A DNA stretch of 64,000 nucleotides from Mycobacterium parascrofulaceum ATCC BAA-614 (GCF_000164135.1 NZ_GG770554.1:939696-1003695); one strand, 5' to 3'; shown: positions 42,067-50,934, counted from the first letter of the stretch. The notes: a model not told the origin generated them from the sequence alone. Program-made: numbers and translations.

Positions 42067-43971
42067 ATGTTGGCTGGACTCGCATTCGGCTCGGAGATCA
42101 AGCGTTTCGGTCGCAGCCGTTTGACGCGGGTGGCGATCGTCGTGCTGATGTTGCTGCCGCTGGTGTACGGGGCGCTGTACCTGTGGGCGTTCTGGGATCC
42201 CTTCGGCCACACCAACAAGATGCCGGTGGCGCTGGTCAACTCCGACCGTGGCGCCGTCGTGTCCGGGCAGCAGTTCAACGCCGGCGACGAGATCGCCAAG
42301 AGCCTCACCGCCGACGGCGGGTTGGACTGGCACGTCACCGATTTGGCGGAGGCGCGCAGCGGAGTGGACCACGGGAAGTACTACTTCATGGTCGAGTTGC
42401 CGCCGGATTTCAGTGCGGCGATCGCATCGCCGGTGACCGGGCAGCCGAAGAAGGCCAACCTGATCGCCTTCTACAACGACGCCAACAACTACATCTCCAC
42501 GAGTATCGGCCGCACCGCCATCAGCCAGGTGCTCAACGCCGTGTCCAGCCGGATCTCCGGGCAGGCCGTCAATCAGGTGCTGTCGATAGTGGTTTCGTCG
42601 GGATCGGGCATCAAGCAGGCCGCCGACGGCGCCGCTCAACTCGACGACGGCGCCGGCCGGCTGGTAGGTGGTCTGGACAGCGCCCGCTCCGGCTCGGCAA
42701 CGCTTGCCGCTGGAGCCAGGCAACTCTCGGACGGAATCAACCAGGCCACCGACCCGCTGCTCGCGGTGACCAAGGCGGTGTCGGAAATCGGCGGCAGCAC
42801 GCAGCAGCTGCAACAGGGCGCAACCGCACTTCAGCAGGCCAACGACCAGATCGGTGCCATCTCCGCGGCGCAGGATGCCGCCGCCAACTCGCTCTCGCCG
42901 GTGATCGATCAGCTTTCCGCGCGGCAGGATCCGCTGGCCAACAACCTGCGTGGCATCCAAGATCAGCTCCGGGGTCACCAGTTCACGCCCCAGATTCGCC
43001 AGCAGCTCATCGATGCGCAGAACGCGGCGATTTCCTTGACCTCGGGGTTGCGCACCCCGGGCAGTCCACTCGGGTCGGCGCTCGACCAGGTCGGCAGCAA
43101 GGGGCAGGAGCTGACGAAGAAGCTCACCCAGTTGCGCGACGGAGCGCAGCAGGTTGCCACCGGCAATGCGGAATTGGCGGGCGGCATCGCCAAACTCGAC
43201 GACGGTGCACGACAACTCAAGGGCGGATCGGCCGAGCTGGCGACCAAACTCGCCGACGGGGCCAAGCAGGTGCCCAATTGGACCACCCAGCAAAAGGATG
43301 CGGTCGCCGACACCATCGGGGGTCCGGTGCAACTCGAGGCTTCACACGAGAACGCCGCGCCCAACTTCGGCACCGGCATGGCCCCGTTCTTCCTGACGCT
43401 GGCCTTGTTCTTCGGTGCCTTGGTGCTGTGGATGGTGCTGCGGCCCTTGCAGAGTCGTGCGATCGCCGCGGAGGTGCTCGAAATCCGGGTGGCGCTCGCC
43501 AGCTATCTGCCCGCGGCCACGATCGCGCTGTTCCAGGCGACCATTCTCTACTGCGTGGTCCGGTTCGCCCTCGGCGTGCACGCGGTGCACCCGGTCGCGA
43601 TGCTGGGGTTCATGATCCTCATCTCCGCCGCTTTCGTGGCCGCCACGCAGGCGATCAACGCGCTCGTGGGCCCGGCGGTCGGGCGCGTGCTGATCATGGC
43701 CCTGCTCATGCTGCAGCTCGTCAGTGCCGGCGGCCTGTACCCCGTGGAAACCACGTCGCGACCCTTTCAGGTCCTGCACCGCTTCGACCCGATGACCTAC
43801 GGCGTCAACGGACTGCGCCAGCTCATCCTCGGCGGGATCGACGGACGGCTCTGGCAAGCGATCACCGTGCTGGTTGCGATGACGGCTGTCGCGCTGGCAA
43901 TCTCATCGTTGTCCGCACGACGAGATCGCCTGTGGAACCTCAGCAGGCTGATCCCGGCGATCAAGATGTAG
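42067..43971 (+). CDS. YhgE/Pip-family membrane protein (ABC-2-like exporter)
   Basis: A 634-residue protein. One membrane helix at about residues 20-42 (VAIVVLMLLPLVYGALYLW) is followed by a 400-residue outer domain with repeated GAxQLxDGxxxL helical heptads (e.g. GAAQLDDGAGRLVGG, GIAKLDDGARQLKGG), and then about five C-terminal helices of ABC-2 type. This is the YhgE/Pip plan, related to type VII-secretion YukE-like exporters and MmpL-like transport (family knowledge). ATG 42067 with GGAGGAG upstream; TTG 42061 is too close to it. It probably exports a lipid or hydrophobic compound. Confidence 0.86.
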   Translation: MLAGLAFGSEIKRFGRSRLTRVAIVVLMLLPLVYGALYLWAFWDPFGHTNKMPVALVNSDRGAVVSGQQFNAGDEIAKSLTADGGLDWHVTDLAEARSGVDHGKYYFMVELPPDFSAAIASPVTGQPKKANLIAFYNDANNYISTSIGRTAISQVLNAVSSRISGQAVNQVLSIVVSSGSGIKQAADGAAQLDDGAGRLVGGLDSARSGSATLAAGARQLSDGINQATDPLLAVTKAVSEIGGSTQQLQQGATALQQANDQIGAISAAQDAAANSLSPVIDQLSARQDPLANNLRGIQDQLRGHQFTPQIRQQLIDAQNAAISLTSGLRTPGSPLGSALDQVGSKGQELTKKLTQLRDGAQQVATGNAELAGGIAKLDDGARQLKGGSAELATKLADGAKQVPNWTTQQKDAVADTIGGPVQLEASHENAAPNFGTGMAPFFLTLALFFGALVLWMVLRPLQSRAIAAEVLEIRVALASYLPAATIALFQATILYCVVRFALGVHAVHPVAMLGFMILISAAFVAATQAINALVGPAVGRVLIMALLMLQLVSAGGLYPVETTSRPFQVLHRFDPMTYGVNGLRQLILGGIDGRLWQAITVLVAMTAVALAISSLSARRDRLWNLSRLIPAIKM

Positions 43972-43997
43972 CGGCTCTGCGATCGAAAGGCATGCGC

Positions 43998-44741
43998 ATG
44001 TCGGTGACCGCGTTGGTGACGGGCGGAGCGTCGGGCATCGGAGCCGAAGTGGCCGGCCGGTTGCGCGACGCGGGGTGCGACGTCGTGGTGTGGGATCTCG
44101 CGGGCGCCGACATCGTCTGCGACGTCAGCGATCCCGACGCGGTGACGGCCGCGATGAAACAGACCGTGCGCGAGCACGGCACGCCGACCCGGATCGTCAC
44201 CTGCGCCGGAGTCGGCGCGTCCGGCCTGTTGCTCGAACAGTCCCCCGCGGAATGGAACCGGGTGCTGGGTGTCAACCTCACCGGAACCTGGCTGACCATT
44301 CGGGCCGGGGCGCGGGCGATGGTCGACGCCGGGGTGGGCGGCTCGATCGTCGCGGTCTCCAGCATCAGCGGCACCCTCGCCGACCGGGACATGGGCGCGT
44401 ATTGCGTGTCGAAGGCGGGGGTGGACATGCTGGTCAGGGTCGCCGCGGCGGAGTGGGGCGTGCACGGCATAAGGGTGAACGCGGTCGGACCGGGCGTCAC
44501 GCGCACGCCCATGCTGGCAAAGCCGGAACAGCTGCCCGGGTGGGTGGAGGCCCTGTCCGAACGCACGGCGCTCGGGCGTCTGGGGGAGGCCGACGACGTG
44601 GCCGCGGCGATCGTGGGCGTGCTCGAGTTGCCCTGGGTGACAGGCCAAGTGGTGCACGCCGACGGCGGGCTGGCGCTGCACAGCCCCATCGACGCCTACG
44701 GCCAGCTGCAGCGGGTGCTGGGCCGGAAGGGCCTCAGCTGA
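43998..44741 (+). CDS. Short-chain dehydrogenase/reductase
   Basis: A 247-residue classical SDR. LVTGGASGIGAEVAGRL for the cofactor, SSISGTL with the active Ser, YCVSKAGVDM with Tyr/Lys, and VTGQVVHADGGLAL at the end. GAAAGG stands 7 bases before ATG 43998. It is encoded 26 bases after the exporter and may share its message, but its function looks metabolic (hydroxysteroid- or hydroxyacyl-type dehydrogenase). It overlaps the convergent ADH gene by 8 bases. Confidence 0.9.
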   Translation: MSVTALVTGGASGIGAEVAGRLRDAGCDVVVWDLAGADIVCDVSDPDAVTAAMKQTVREHGTPTRIVTCAGVGASGLLLEQSPAEWNRVLGVNLTGTWLTIRAGARAMVDAGVGGSIVAVSSISGTLADRDMGAYCVSKAGVDMLVRVAAAEWGVHGIRVNAVGPGVTRTPMLAKPEQLPGWVEALSERTALGRLGEADDVAAAIVGVLELPWVTGQVVHADGGLALHSPIDAYGQLQRVLGRKGLS

Positions 44742-45891
44742 TCCCGAAATCGATGACGCCCCGGATGATCTTGCCGTTGCGTAGGTCGTCGTAGGCGTCG
44801 TTGATCTCGTCGAGGCGGTAGCGCCGGGTGATCATCTCGTCGAGCTGCAGCTGCCCGGTTTGATAGAGCCTGGCCAGCCGGGCGATGTCCGCCCGAGGGT
44901 TGCACGAGCCGAAGATCGTTCCCGCCAGCGTCTTGTTCATCAGGATGAAGTCCTGCAGGTCGATCTTCACCGATCGGGTCAGTTGCGAGGTCATGCCGGT
45001 GAGCACACACGTCCCGCCCTTGCGGGTCAGCTGCAGCGCATCGCGGACGTCGCCAGGGGTGATCAGCGAAGGGGAGACCACCACGGCGTCGGCCATGACG
45101 CCATAGGTCAAGTCCCGCACCATGTCCTGCGCCTCGGCGGCCGTGGCGGCGGTATGGGTCGCGCCGAACCGCAACGCCGATTTTTGCTTGAATTCCACGG
45201 GGTCCACCGCGACGATCTGCGCGGCGCCGCTGATCCGCGCGCCCTGGATCGCGCCGGTGCCGATCCCGCCCGCGCCGACCACGACGACGGTGTCACCGCC
45301 GCGCACCCCGGCGCGGTTGGCGGCCGAACCGTAACCGGTGGGAATGGCGCACGACAGCAGCGCGCACGGCGCCAACGACAGCTGGGGCTCGATCTTGACG
45401 AGTGAGTTCGTCGACACCACAGTGTGTTCGGCGAACGCGCCGACCTTGGACAAGTGCCCCAGCGGTCGGCCGTCGGCGGTGTGGTGACGGAACGTGCCGT
45501 CGGTGGGCATGCCCGGTGTCAGGGTGAAAGCCCCGACGTCACAAATGTATTCCATGCCCGTCGCACACCAGCGACACTGGCCGCACACCGCGACGAACGA
45601 CAGCACCACGTGATCGCCCGGGGCGAAATCCGTGACGCCGTCGCCGACTTGCCGCACGATGCCGGACCCCTCGTGGCCGCCGATCGTCGGGAACATCGTC
45701 GGCAGGCCGAGGGACCGCATCACGTCGTTGGGCGCCGACATGTCCCCCGTGAGGATGTGGTCGTCGGAGTGGCACAGCCCCGCCGCCGCCATCTCGACCA
45801 GGACTTCGCCGGCGCGGGGCGGATCGAGCTCGAATTCCTCGACGGACCACGGCCCGCCGACGTCGTGCAGGACGGCTCCCTTAGTTTTCAA
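44734..45891 (-). CDS. Zinc-dependent alcohol dehydrogenase, NDMA-dependent type
   Basis: A 385-residue medium-chain dehydrogenase. The structural zinc site is CGQCRWCATGMEYIC, the catalytic zinc region CHSDDHILTG and GGHEGSG, and VVGAGGIGTGAIQ binds nicotinamide cofactor. KTKGAVLHDVGGPW is the start typical of actinobacterial NDMA-dependent ADHs, whose NAD does not leave the enzyme and which are linked to mycofactocin as electron carrier (family knowledge). The start is a TTG at 45891 with GGGAAG upstream. It is paired with the P450 gene 9 bases upstream: hydroxylation followed by alcohol oxidation. Confidence 0.9.
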   Translation of the reverse strand: MKTKGAVLHDVGGPWSVEEFELDPPRAGEVLVEMAAAGLCHSDDHILTGDMSAPNDVMRSLGLPTMFPTIGGHEGSGIVRQVGDGVTDFAPGDHVVLSFVAVCGQCRWCATGMEYICDVGAFTLTPGMPTDGTFRHHTADGRPLGHLSKVGAFAEHTVVSTNSLVKIEPQLSLAPCALLSCAIPTGYGSAANRAGVRGGDTVVVVGAGGIGTGAIQGARISGAAQIVAVDPVEFKQKSALRFGATHTAATAAEAQDMVRDLTYGVMADAVVVSPSLITPGDVRDALQLTRKGGTCVLTGMTSQLTRSVKIDLQDFILMNKTLAGTIFGSCNPRADIARLARLYQTGQLQLDEMITRRYRLDEINDAYDDLRNGKIIRGVIDFGIS

Positions 45892-45900
45892 GCGGCTTCC

Positions 45901-47127
45901 CTATGCGGCCGGGGAGAAGGTGACCGGAAGCTTATTGGGGGAACGAAAGGTCAGCCCGACGATCTTGGACTCCTGACCCGTTCCGTCGTCGGCCACGAAG
46001 GCCAGATCCCTGACCCGATCGAACAGGCTGTTCAGCATGACCCGCGTCTCGAGCCGGGCCAGGTGCATGCCGAGGCACATGTGGATGCCGCCGGCGAACG
46101 CGATGTGCGCCTGGCGCGGCCGCCGGATGTCGAAGGTATTCGGATCGGTCCAGCGGCCCTCGTCGCGGTTGGCCGAGCCCATGCACATGTCGATCTGCGC
46201 GTCGGCCGGGATTGTCTTGCCGCCGATTTCGACCTCTTCGGTCGTGGTCCGCATGACCATCGTCAGCGGGGTTTCGAAGCGCAGCCCCTCTTCGATTGCC
46301 ATCGGTATCAGCGAGCGGTCCTGGTAGACCTGCGCCAGCTGGTCGGGGTGGGTCAGCAGCAGGTACAGCAGGTTGCCCGAGGATCGGTAGGTGGTTTCCA
46401 GCCCGGCGGGCAGCAGCAGCCGCAGGAACGCGATGATGGCCTCGTCGGTGAGCTTCTCGCCGTCGATCTCGGCCGCCACCAGGTCGCCGATGATGTCGTC
46501 GGTGTGTTTGCGCCGCCGCTGCTCGACCTGTTCGAGGAAGTAGCCGTGCAACTCCGCCGCCGCGTTGAGCCCGGCGACGATGTCGGTCGGGATGGAGATG
46601 AGGTCGAGCGACAGCCGCCGGAAGAAGTCGAGGTCCTCCGGGGGCAGACCGAGCAACGTGGAGATGATCCGGGTGGGGAACTCGAAGGTGACCGCCTTGA
46701 CCAGGTCCGCGTGGCCGTCGTTCTTGATCTCGTCGACCAGTTGATCGCACACCGGCCCGATGACCGACGGTTCCCAGCGTTCCAGCGCGGTGGCCCGGAA
46801 GGCCTTGGCCACCAGGTTGCGGTGATCATGGTGCTCCTTGCCGCCCATCGCCAGGATGGTGTGGCCCATCACCAAGCCGATCGTCTCGTCGTACTTGTGG
46901 GAGCTGAAAATCCGGTCGTCGCGGAACGCCTGGAACAGCGGGTCGTAACCGAACAGCACCCACTCGTCGTTCGGCCGCAGCTCTTCCGGCATCTGTGAGT
47001 GGTCCGCCAACGCGCCGTGCCACACCGGGTCCGTGCGCCTCATGTACTCGAAGAACGGGTAGGGACTGGTCTCACCGGTGAGGTCGAGTGCGACGGGCTG
47101 GTTGGTGGGGTCGGTGCTGAGCGTCAT
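45901..47127 (-). CDS. Cytochrome P450
   Basis: A 408-residue P450, paralogue of the one at 26300-27508. The heme loop is FAGGIHMCLGMHLARLE and the I-helix LLLPAGLETTYRSSGN is identical in both. The N-terminal and B-C regions have diverged, so substrate ranges may differ. AGGAG precedes the ATG at 47127. With the downstream NDMA-type ADH it forms a two-gene oxidation unit, and the divergent Rieske ferredoxin at 47278 could supply electrons (inference). Confidence 0.92.
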   Translation of the reverse strand: MTLSTDPTNQPVALDLTGETSPYPFFEYMRRTDPVWHGALADHSQMPEELRPNDEWVLFGYDPLFQAFRDDRIFSSHKYDETIGLVMGHTILAMGGKEHHDHRNLVAKAFRATALERWEPSVIGPVCDQLVDEIKNDGHADLVKAVTFEFPTRIISTLLGLPPEDLDFFRRLSLDLISIPTDIVAGLNAAAELHGYFLEQVEQRRRKHTDDIIGDLVAAEIDGEKLTDEAIIAFLRLLLPAGLETTYRSSGNLLYLLLTHPDQLAQVYQDRSLIPMAIEEGLRFETPLTMVMRTTTEEVEIGGKTIPADAQIDMCMGSANRDEGRWTDPNTFDIRRPRQAHIAFAGGIHMCLGMHLARLETRVMLNSLFDRVRDLAFVADDGTGQESKIVGLTFRSPNKLPVTFSPAA

Positions 47128-47177
47128 TCAGCGCTCCTCCTGGACAGCCGGTAAGCGGATTGGTACGCGGGAATATC

Positions 47178-47233
47178 GCTATCATAGTATAAATAGCAAC
47201 TAAGCCCAACGGGCTTGTCGTGGTTACGGTAAC
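47178..47233. promoter_or_regulatory. Divergent P450/ferredoxin promoter with dyads
   Basis: GCTAT (47178-47182) and ATAGC (47193-47197) flank an A/T-rich CATAGTATAA; AAGCCC-AAC-GGGCTT is a small hairpin at 47202-47216; GTTACGGTAAC at 47223-47233 is a perfect 11-base palindrome. None matches the TACAGTA box, so this operon may have its own regulator. Confidence 0.45.
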
Positions 47234-47277
47234 GGGCACAGTATTGATGCTGCGTGGCGTCGGAGGCGGTGATATAG

Positions 47278-47637
47278 GTGCCGGAACGGCGATTGGTGTG
47301 CGCCCTGGACGAGCTGCCGCCCGGCGGGATGAAGCTGGTCGACGTCGGCAAGTTCGGTGTCGGCGTCTACAACGTGCGCGGCGAGTTCTACGCGATCGTC
47401 AACTACTGCTCGCACGAAGGGGCCCCGCTGTGCCTGGGTCTGCTCGGCGGCACGAACGAGTACGACCCGGACGAACCCGGCGGCCTGCGGCGCGCCCGCG
47501 ACGGTCAGATCGTCCGATGCCCTTGGCACAACTGGGAATTCGACATCACCACCGGGCAAAGCGTCGCGGACCCGACGCGGCGCATCCGCACCTACCCGGT
47601 CGACGTCAGCGACGGGGAGGTGTACCTGACCGCATGA
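47278..47637 (+). CDS. Rieske [2Fe-2S] ferredoxin
   Basis: A 119-residue Rieske ferredoxin. YCSHEGAPLCLG supplies Cys and His, and VRCPWHNWEFDITTG the second Cys/His pair; the C-terminus RTYPVDVSDGEVYL is the final strand. It probably carries electrons to a P450 or Rieske oxygenase. The GTG at 47278 has GGAGG 11 bases upstream. A loop of about 20 residues between the two ligand pairs (NEYDPDEPGGLRRARDG) is longer than in many ferredoxins. The amidohydrolase-fold gene starts inside its stop codon. Confidence 0.9.
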   Translation: MPERRLVCALDELPPGGMKLVDVGKFGVGVYNVRGEFYAIVNYCSHEGAPLCLGLLGGTNEYDPDEPGGLRRARDGQIVRCPWHNWEFDITTGQSVADPTRRIRTYPVDVSDGEVYLTA

Positions 47638-48683
47638 ACCCGATGATCATTGACGCATGCGTGCAGCCGCATTTCCGCTCCAATGCGGAGATCCGGCGCT
47701 ACCTGCCCGCCGCCCACCGGCTGCGCTCGATCCCCGACGTCGAACAGCAGTGGTACTCCGCACCGGGCGGGGACTACCGCCCCGATCTCTATGGGGAGCA
47801 CTACCCCGGGTCGGATCCGGAGTCCGTGAGCCGACACCTTTTCGATGACGTGGGCGTCAATTATGCCGTCCTGAACCCGCTGACCCGCGGCAACATCGCC
47901 GACTACCTGCTCAACAGCAGGATCTGCGCGGCGGTCAACGACTGGCTGCTCGACCGCTGGCTCGAGCCGGACTCGACCGATCGATTCCGGGGCACCATCC
48001 GGGTGAACCCGGAAGACCCCAGGGGCGCGGTCGCGGAAATCGAGCGCCTGGCCGAGCACCCGAAACTGGTGCAGGTCGGCGTCCCGATGCAGTCGCGCGA
48101 GCCCTACGGCAAGCCGATGTTCGAGCCGATCTGGGAGGCGGCCGCCGCCCACGGCCTGCCGGTGGCGGTGCACATCAACGGCGGCAACGGCGTCGACTAT
48201 CCGCCCACCTTCGCCGGGCATGCCCACACCTATCCCGGATACGCGGCGTTCATGCCGCTGAACTACTTCGTGCACCTGGCCACGCTCATCGTCGAGGGCG
48301 TCTTCGGCAGGCATCCCGACCTGAAGTTCGTCTTCGCCGACGGCGGCTACGACATCCTCACGCCGTTGATCTGGCGGCTGGACACCTTCTGGGTGTCGAT
48401 GCGCGATCAGACGCCCTGGGTCGACCGCTACCCCAGCGAATACCTGCCCAGCCACGTCCGGTTCTGCTCGTCGGCGTTCGACGGGCCCACCGACGCGGGC
48501 GACATGCAGCGCTGGATGGAGTTCAGCGCCAAGTCCGACCTGCTGATGTACGGGTCGGCGTATCCCCACTGGTCATTCTCGCCGCCGGACGGCGTGGCCG
48601 AGGGCCTGGACGCCGCGCAACGCGACAAGGTGCTGTGGCGAAACGCCGCCGAGCTGTACGGGCTGAAGGAGCGTGTCCGATGA
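47634..48683 (+). CDS. Amidohydrolase-2-fold protein lacking metal ligands (likely pseudoenzyme)
   Basis: A 349-residue amidohydrolase-2 fold. The first metal motif, DxH in relatives, reads IIDACVQPHF (C9 and Q11 at the Asp and His positions). The C-terminal metal Asp is Ala309 in YGSAYPHW, where relatives have S/T-D-Y/W-P-H. The middle VAVHINGGNG His is kept. Metal binding is thus doubtful while the barrel is full length. The ATG overlaps the ferredoxin stop, and the next gene, which has intact motifs, overlaps its own stop. A regulatory or structural partner of that enzyme is likely. Confidence 0.85.
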   Translation: MNPMIIDACVQPHFRSNAEIRRYLPAAHRLRSIPDVEQQWYSAPGGDYRPDLYGEHYPGSDPESVSRHLFDDVGVNYAVLNPLTRGNIADYLLNSRICAAVNDWLLDRWLEPDSTDRFRGTIRVNPEDPRGAVAEIERLAEHPKLVQVGVPMQSREPYGKPMFEPIWEAAAAHGLPVAVHINGGNGVDYPPTFAGHAHTYPGYAAFMPLNYFVHLATLIVEGVFGRHPDLKFVFADGGYDILTPLIWRLDTFWVSMRDQTPWVDRYPSEYLPSHVRFCSSAFDGPTDAGDMQRWMEFSAKSDLLMYGSAYPHWSFSPPDGVAEGLDAAQRDKVLWRNAAELYGLKERVR

Positions 48684-49828
48684 CCACCATCGAACGAGTC
48701 GAGTCGCGGACGGGTCACGACGACGAAATTGCGGTCACCATCGTCGACACCGACGTCCATCCGTTGCCCGTCTCGACCGACGTGCTGAAGTCGTACGCGG
48801 CGCCCGAATGGGTGGACAAGATATGGCCGACCGGCAACGCGGTGACGCCGGTGCCGCATTTCTACGACACCCCGGATTCGTACAAGACCATGTCGTTGCG
48901 CCTGGACGCCGCCCCGCCGGGCGGCGGGTTCGCGGGCAGCGATCCGGAGTTCGCCGCCAAGCAGCTGCTGCTCGACGCCGGCGTCAGCATCGCAACCCTC
49001 GAGCCGATGTGCGACGCGCAGTTGCCACAGGCCGAACACGCGCTCAAGTCGGCCTACAACGACTGGCTCGCCGACGTCTGGCTCGAGACCAACAACGGGC
49101 ACGGCCGCTGGCGCGGATCGATCAGCGTCAGCGCGCAGACGCCCGAGCAGGCGGCGCGCGAGGTCGAACGGTGGGCGGGGCATCCGTACATGGCCCAGGT
49201 GCTGATGACGCCGCAGACACGCGGAATTCCTTTCGGCAACCCGCATTTCGATCCGCTCTACGAAGCCGCGGCGCGCAACGGTCTCCCGGTCGCCACGCAC
49301 CTGATGGGGCAGACGCCGTTCGAACTCATTCCGCTGTACCCGGTCGGCAACCCCGCGCATTGGCACGACTTCTTCGCCTCCTGGCCACTGTTGTACGTCT
49401 CGCATCTGATGAGCCTGGTGTTCGACGGCGCTTTCGACCGCCACCCCGACCTGCGGGTGGTTTTCGTCGAGGGCGGGTTCACGTGGGCGATGCCGGTGAT
49501 GTCGCGGATGGACCGGATCTGGGAAGCGCGTCGCGGCGACCTGCCCCACGTGCGGCGCCGCCCGTCGGACTATGTGCGCGAGCACGTTCGGTTCACCACC
49601 CAGCCGCTCGAAGACGTCGACAGCGTGCGATTCCGGGAGTACCTGGAGCTGATGGACCTGGGCGACAACCTGATGTTCTCCACGGACTACCCGCACTGGA
49701 GCTACGACTCGCCGGCCTACGCCATCAACCGATTCCCGGCCGACCAGCGGGAGCGGATCATGCGCGGCAATGCGACCGCGCTCTACGGGTTGCCGGCGAC
49801 GGTCAAGGCGCTTCCTGGCGAGCGGTGA
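48680..49828 (+). CDS. Amidohydrolase-2 family metal-dependent enzyme
   Basis: A 382-residue TIM-barrel enzyme with intact metal motifs: IVDTDVHPLP (D25, H27), VATHLMG, and FSTDYPHWSYD (D336). It belongs to the ACMSD/amidohydrolase-2 group, which decarboxylates or hydrolyses ring-derived acids. It is homologous to the preceding gene over the whole length, so the two arose by duplication and only this copy kept the metal site. The ATG at 48680 overlaps the preceding stop as ATGA. The reaction is not known. Confidence 0.88.
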   Translation: MTTIERVESRTGHDDEIAVTIVDTDVHPLPVSTDVLKSYAAPEWVDKIWPTGNAVTPVPHFYDTPDSYKTMSLRLDAAPPGGGFAGSDPEFAAKQLLLDAGVSIATLEPMCDAQLPQAEHALKSAYNDWLADVWLETNNGHGRWRGSISVSAQTPEQAAREVERWAGHPYMAQVLMTPQTRGIPFGNPHFDPLYEAAARNGLPVATHLMGQTPFELIPLYPVGNPAHWHDFFASWPLLYVSHLMSLVFDGAFDRHPDLRVVFVEGGFTWAMPVMSRMDRIWEARRGDLPHVRRRPSDYVREHVRFTTQPLEDVDSVRFREYLELMDLGDNLMFSTDYPHWSYDSPAYAINRFPADQRERIMRGNATALYGLPATVKALPGER

Positions 49829-49962
49829 ATCCGGTCCTCACCGCAGCGTCGAGCACCTGGTCCGTCGCCGCGGGCAATCGCAGGTCTACCTTGAAGAGGG
49901 TTTCCGGTGCGCCCCGCGCCGGGAGCCACATGCCCGCACGATGAGCCCGGAAGACGAGAAGT

Positions 49963-50934
49963 ATGACACAAGCGAATCTGACGCGGCCGCAGGGCCTTAC
50001 CCGCATCGATCCGGTGCTGCGTGAGGCGGCCACCGCGCTGGGCGTGGCCGAATTCCGCACGGAGACACTGCCGGCCGAACGGGAACACGCCAACCGGCTC
50101 GCCGCCGAGCGCGCCGCGGCGGTCGACGCTGCCGGTGTGACCGTGGAAACGCGCACCATCGCCGGCCCGGGCGGCCATCAGCTGACCCTTCGTCTGTACC
50201 GGGGTCCCAACCTCGATCCGGCCGAGTCGGGCTCGCCCCTTGTCTTGTACGCGCACGGCGGTGGCTTCGTGACCGGCAACCTGGACACCGACCACGCGCC
50301 CTGCGTGGAGCTGGCCAGAGAGGGCGGTTGCCTGCTGGTGTCGGTCGACTACCGGCTCGCGCCCGAACATCCGTGCCCGGCGGCGCTCGACGACGTCGAG
50401 GCCGGCTTCTACTACGCCATCCGCAACTGCGCCGAGCTGAACGTGGACGTCAATCGCATCGCGGTGATGGGCCGCGACGCGGGTGCGGCGCTCGTGGCGG
50501 GCCTGAGCCAGCGCATGTTCGACGCCGAGGGTCCGCAGATCCTGGTGCAGATCCTGCACCAGCCGATGCTCGACTCCGACGCCACGCAGTCGCGGCGCGA
50601 GTTCCAGCGCACCCCCGGCCTCAACGGGCCGGCCGTGAGCCGGGCCTGGGGCCATTACCTCGGGCATGCCAGCGCCAGCGGCCAACACGTCCCGGCGCAC
50701 CGCGCCAACCTCGAGGGCCTGCCGCCCACGTTCATCAGCTGCGCGGAAATCGATCCGTGTCGCGACGAAGCCATCGACTACGCGAACAGGCTGCTGCATG
50801 CCTACGTCCACACCGAATTGCACGTGATCGCAGCGGCATTCAACGGGTTCGACTCGCTGGTTCCCGAATGGGTGGTTTCTCGGGAGAACAGGGCCCTGCA
50901 CGCGCGCTCGCTGCGACGTGTGTTCGCCATGTAG
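49963..50934 (+). CDS. HSL-family alpha/beta hydrolase fold lacking Ser and His of the triad
   Basis: A 323-residue hormone-sensitive-lipase-type fold. YAHGGGFVTGN (H98) is the intact oxyanion motif and DYRLAPEHPCPAAL is typical. The nucleophile elbow, GDSAGG in active members, reads GRDAGA with Asp172 for Ser. The catalytic His position is Asn294 in AFNGF, while Asp264 (EIDPCRDEA) is kept. It cannot act as a standard esterase; binding, sensing or another chemistry is possible. It stands 134 bases after the amidohydrolase gene. ATG 49963 with a weak AGACGAGAAG site. Confidence 0.86.
   Translation: MTQANLTRPQGLTRIDPVLREAATALGVAEFRTETLPAEREHANRLAAERAAAVDAAGVTVETRTIAGPGGHQLTLRLYRGPNLDPAESGSPLVLYAHGGGFVTGNLDTDHAPCVELAREGGCLLVSVDYRLAPEHPCPAALDDVEAGFYYAIRNCAELNVDVNRIAVMGRDAGAALVAGLSQRMFDAEGPQILVQILHQPMLDSDATQSRREFQRTPGLNGPAVSRAWGHYLGHASASGQHVPAHRANLEGLPPTFISCAEIDPCRDEAIDYANRLLHAYVHTELHVIAAAFNGFDSLVPEWVVSRENRALHARSLRRVFAM

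Noticed and set aside
49770..50024. 84-codon frame between the amidohydrolase and HSL-fold genes
   Set aside because: It overlaps both genes in another frame and has no recognisable domain.
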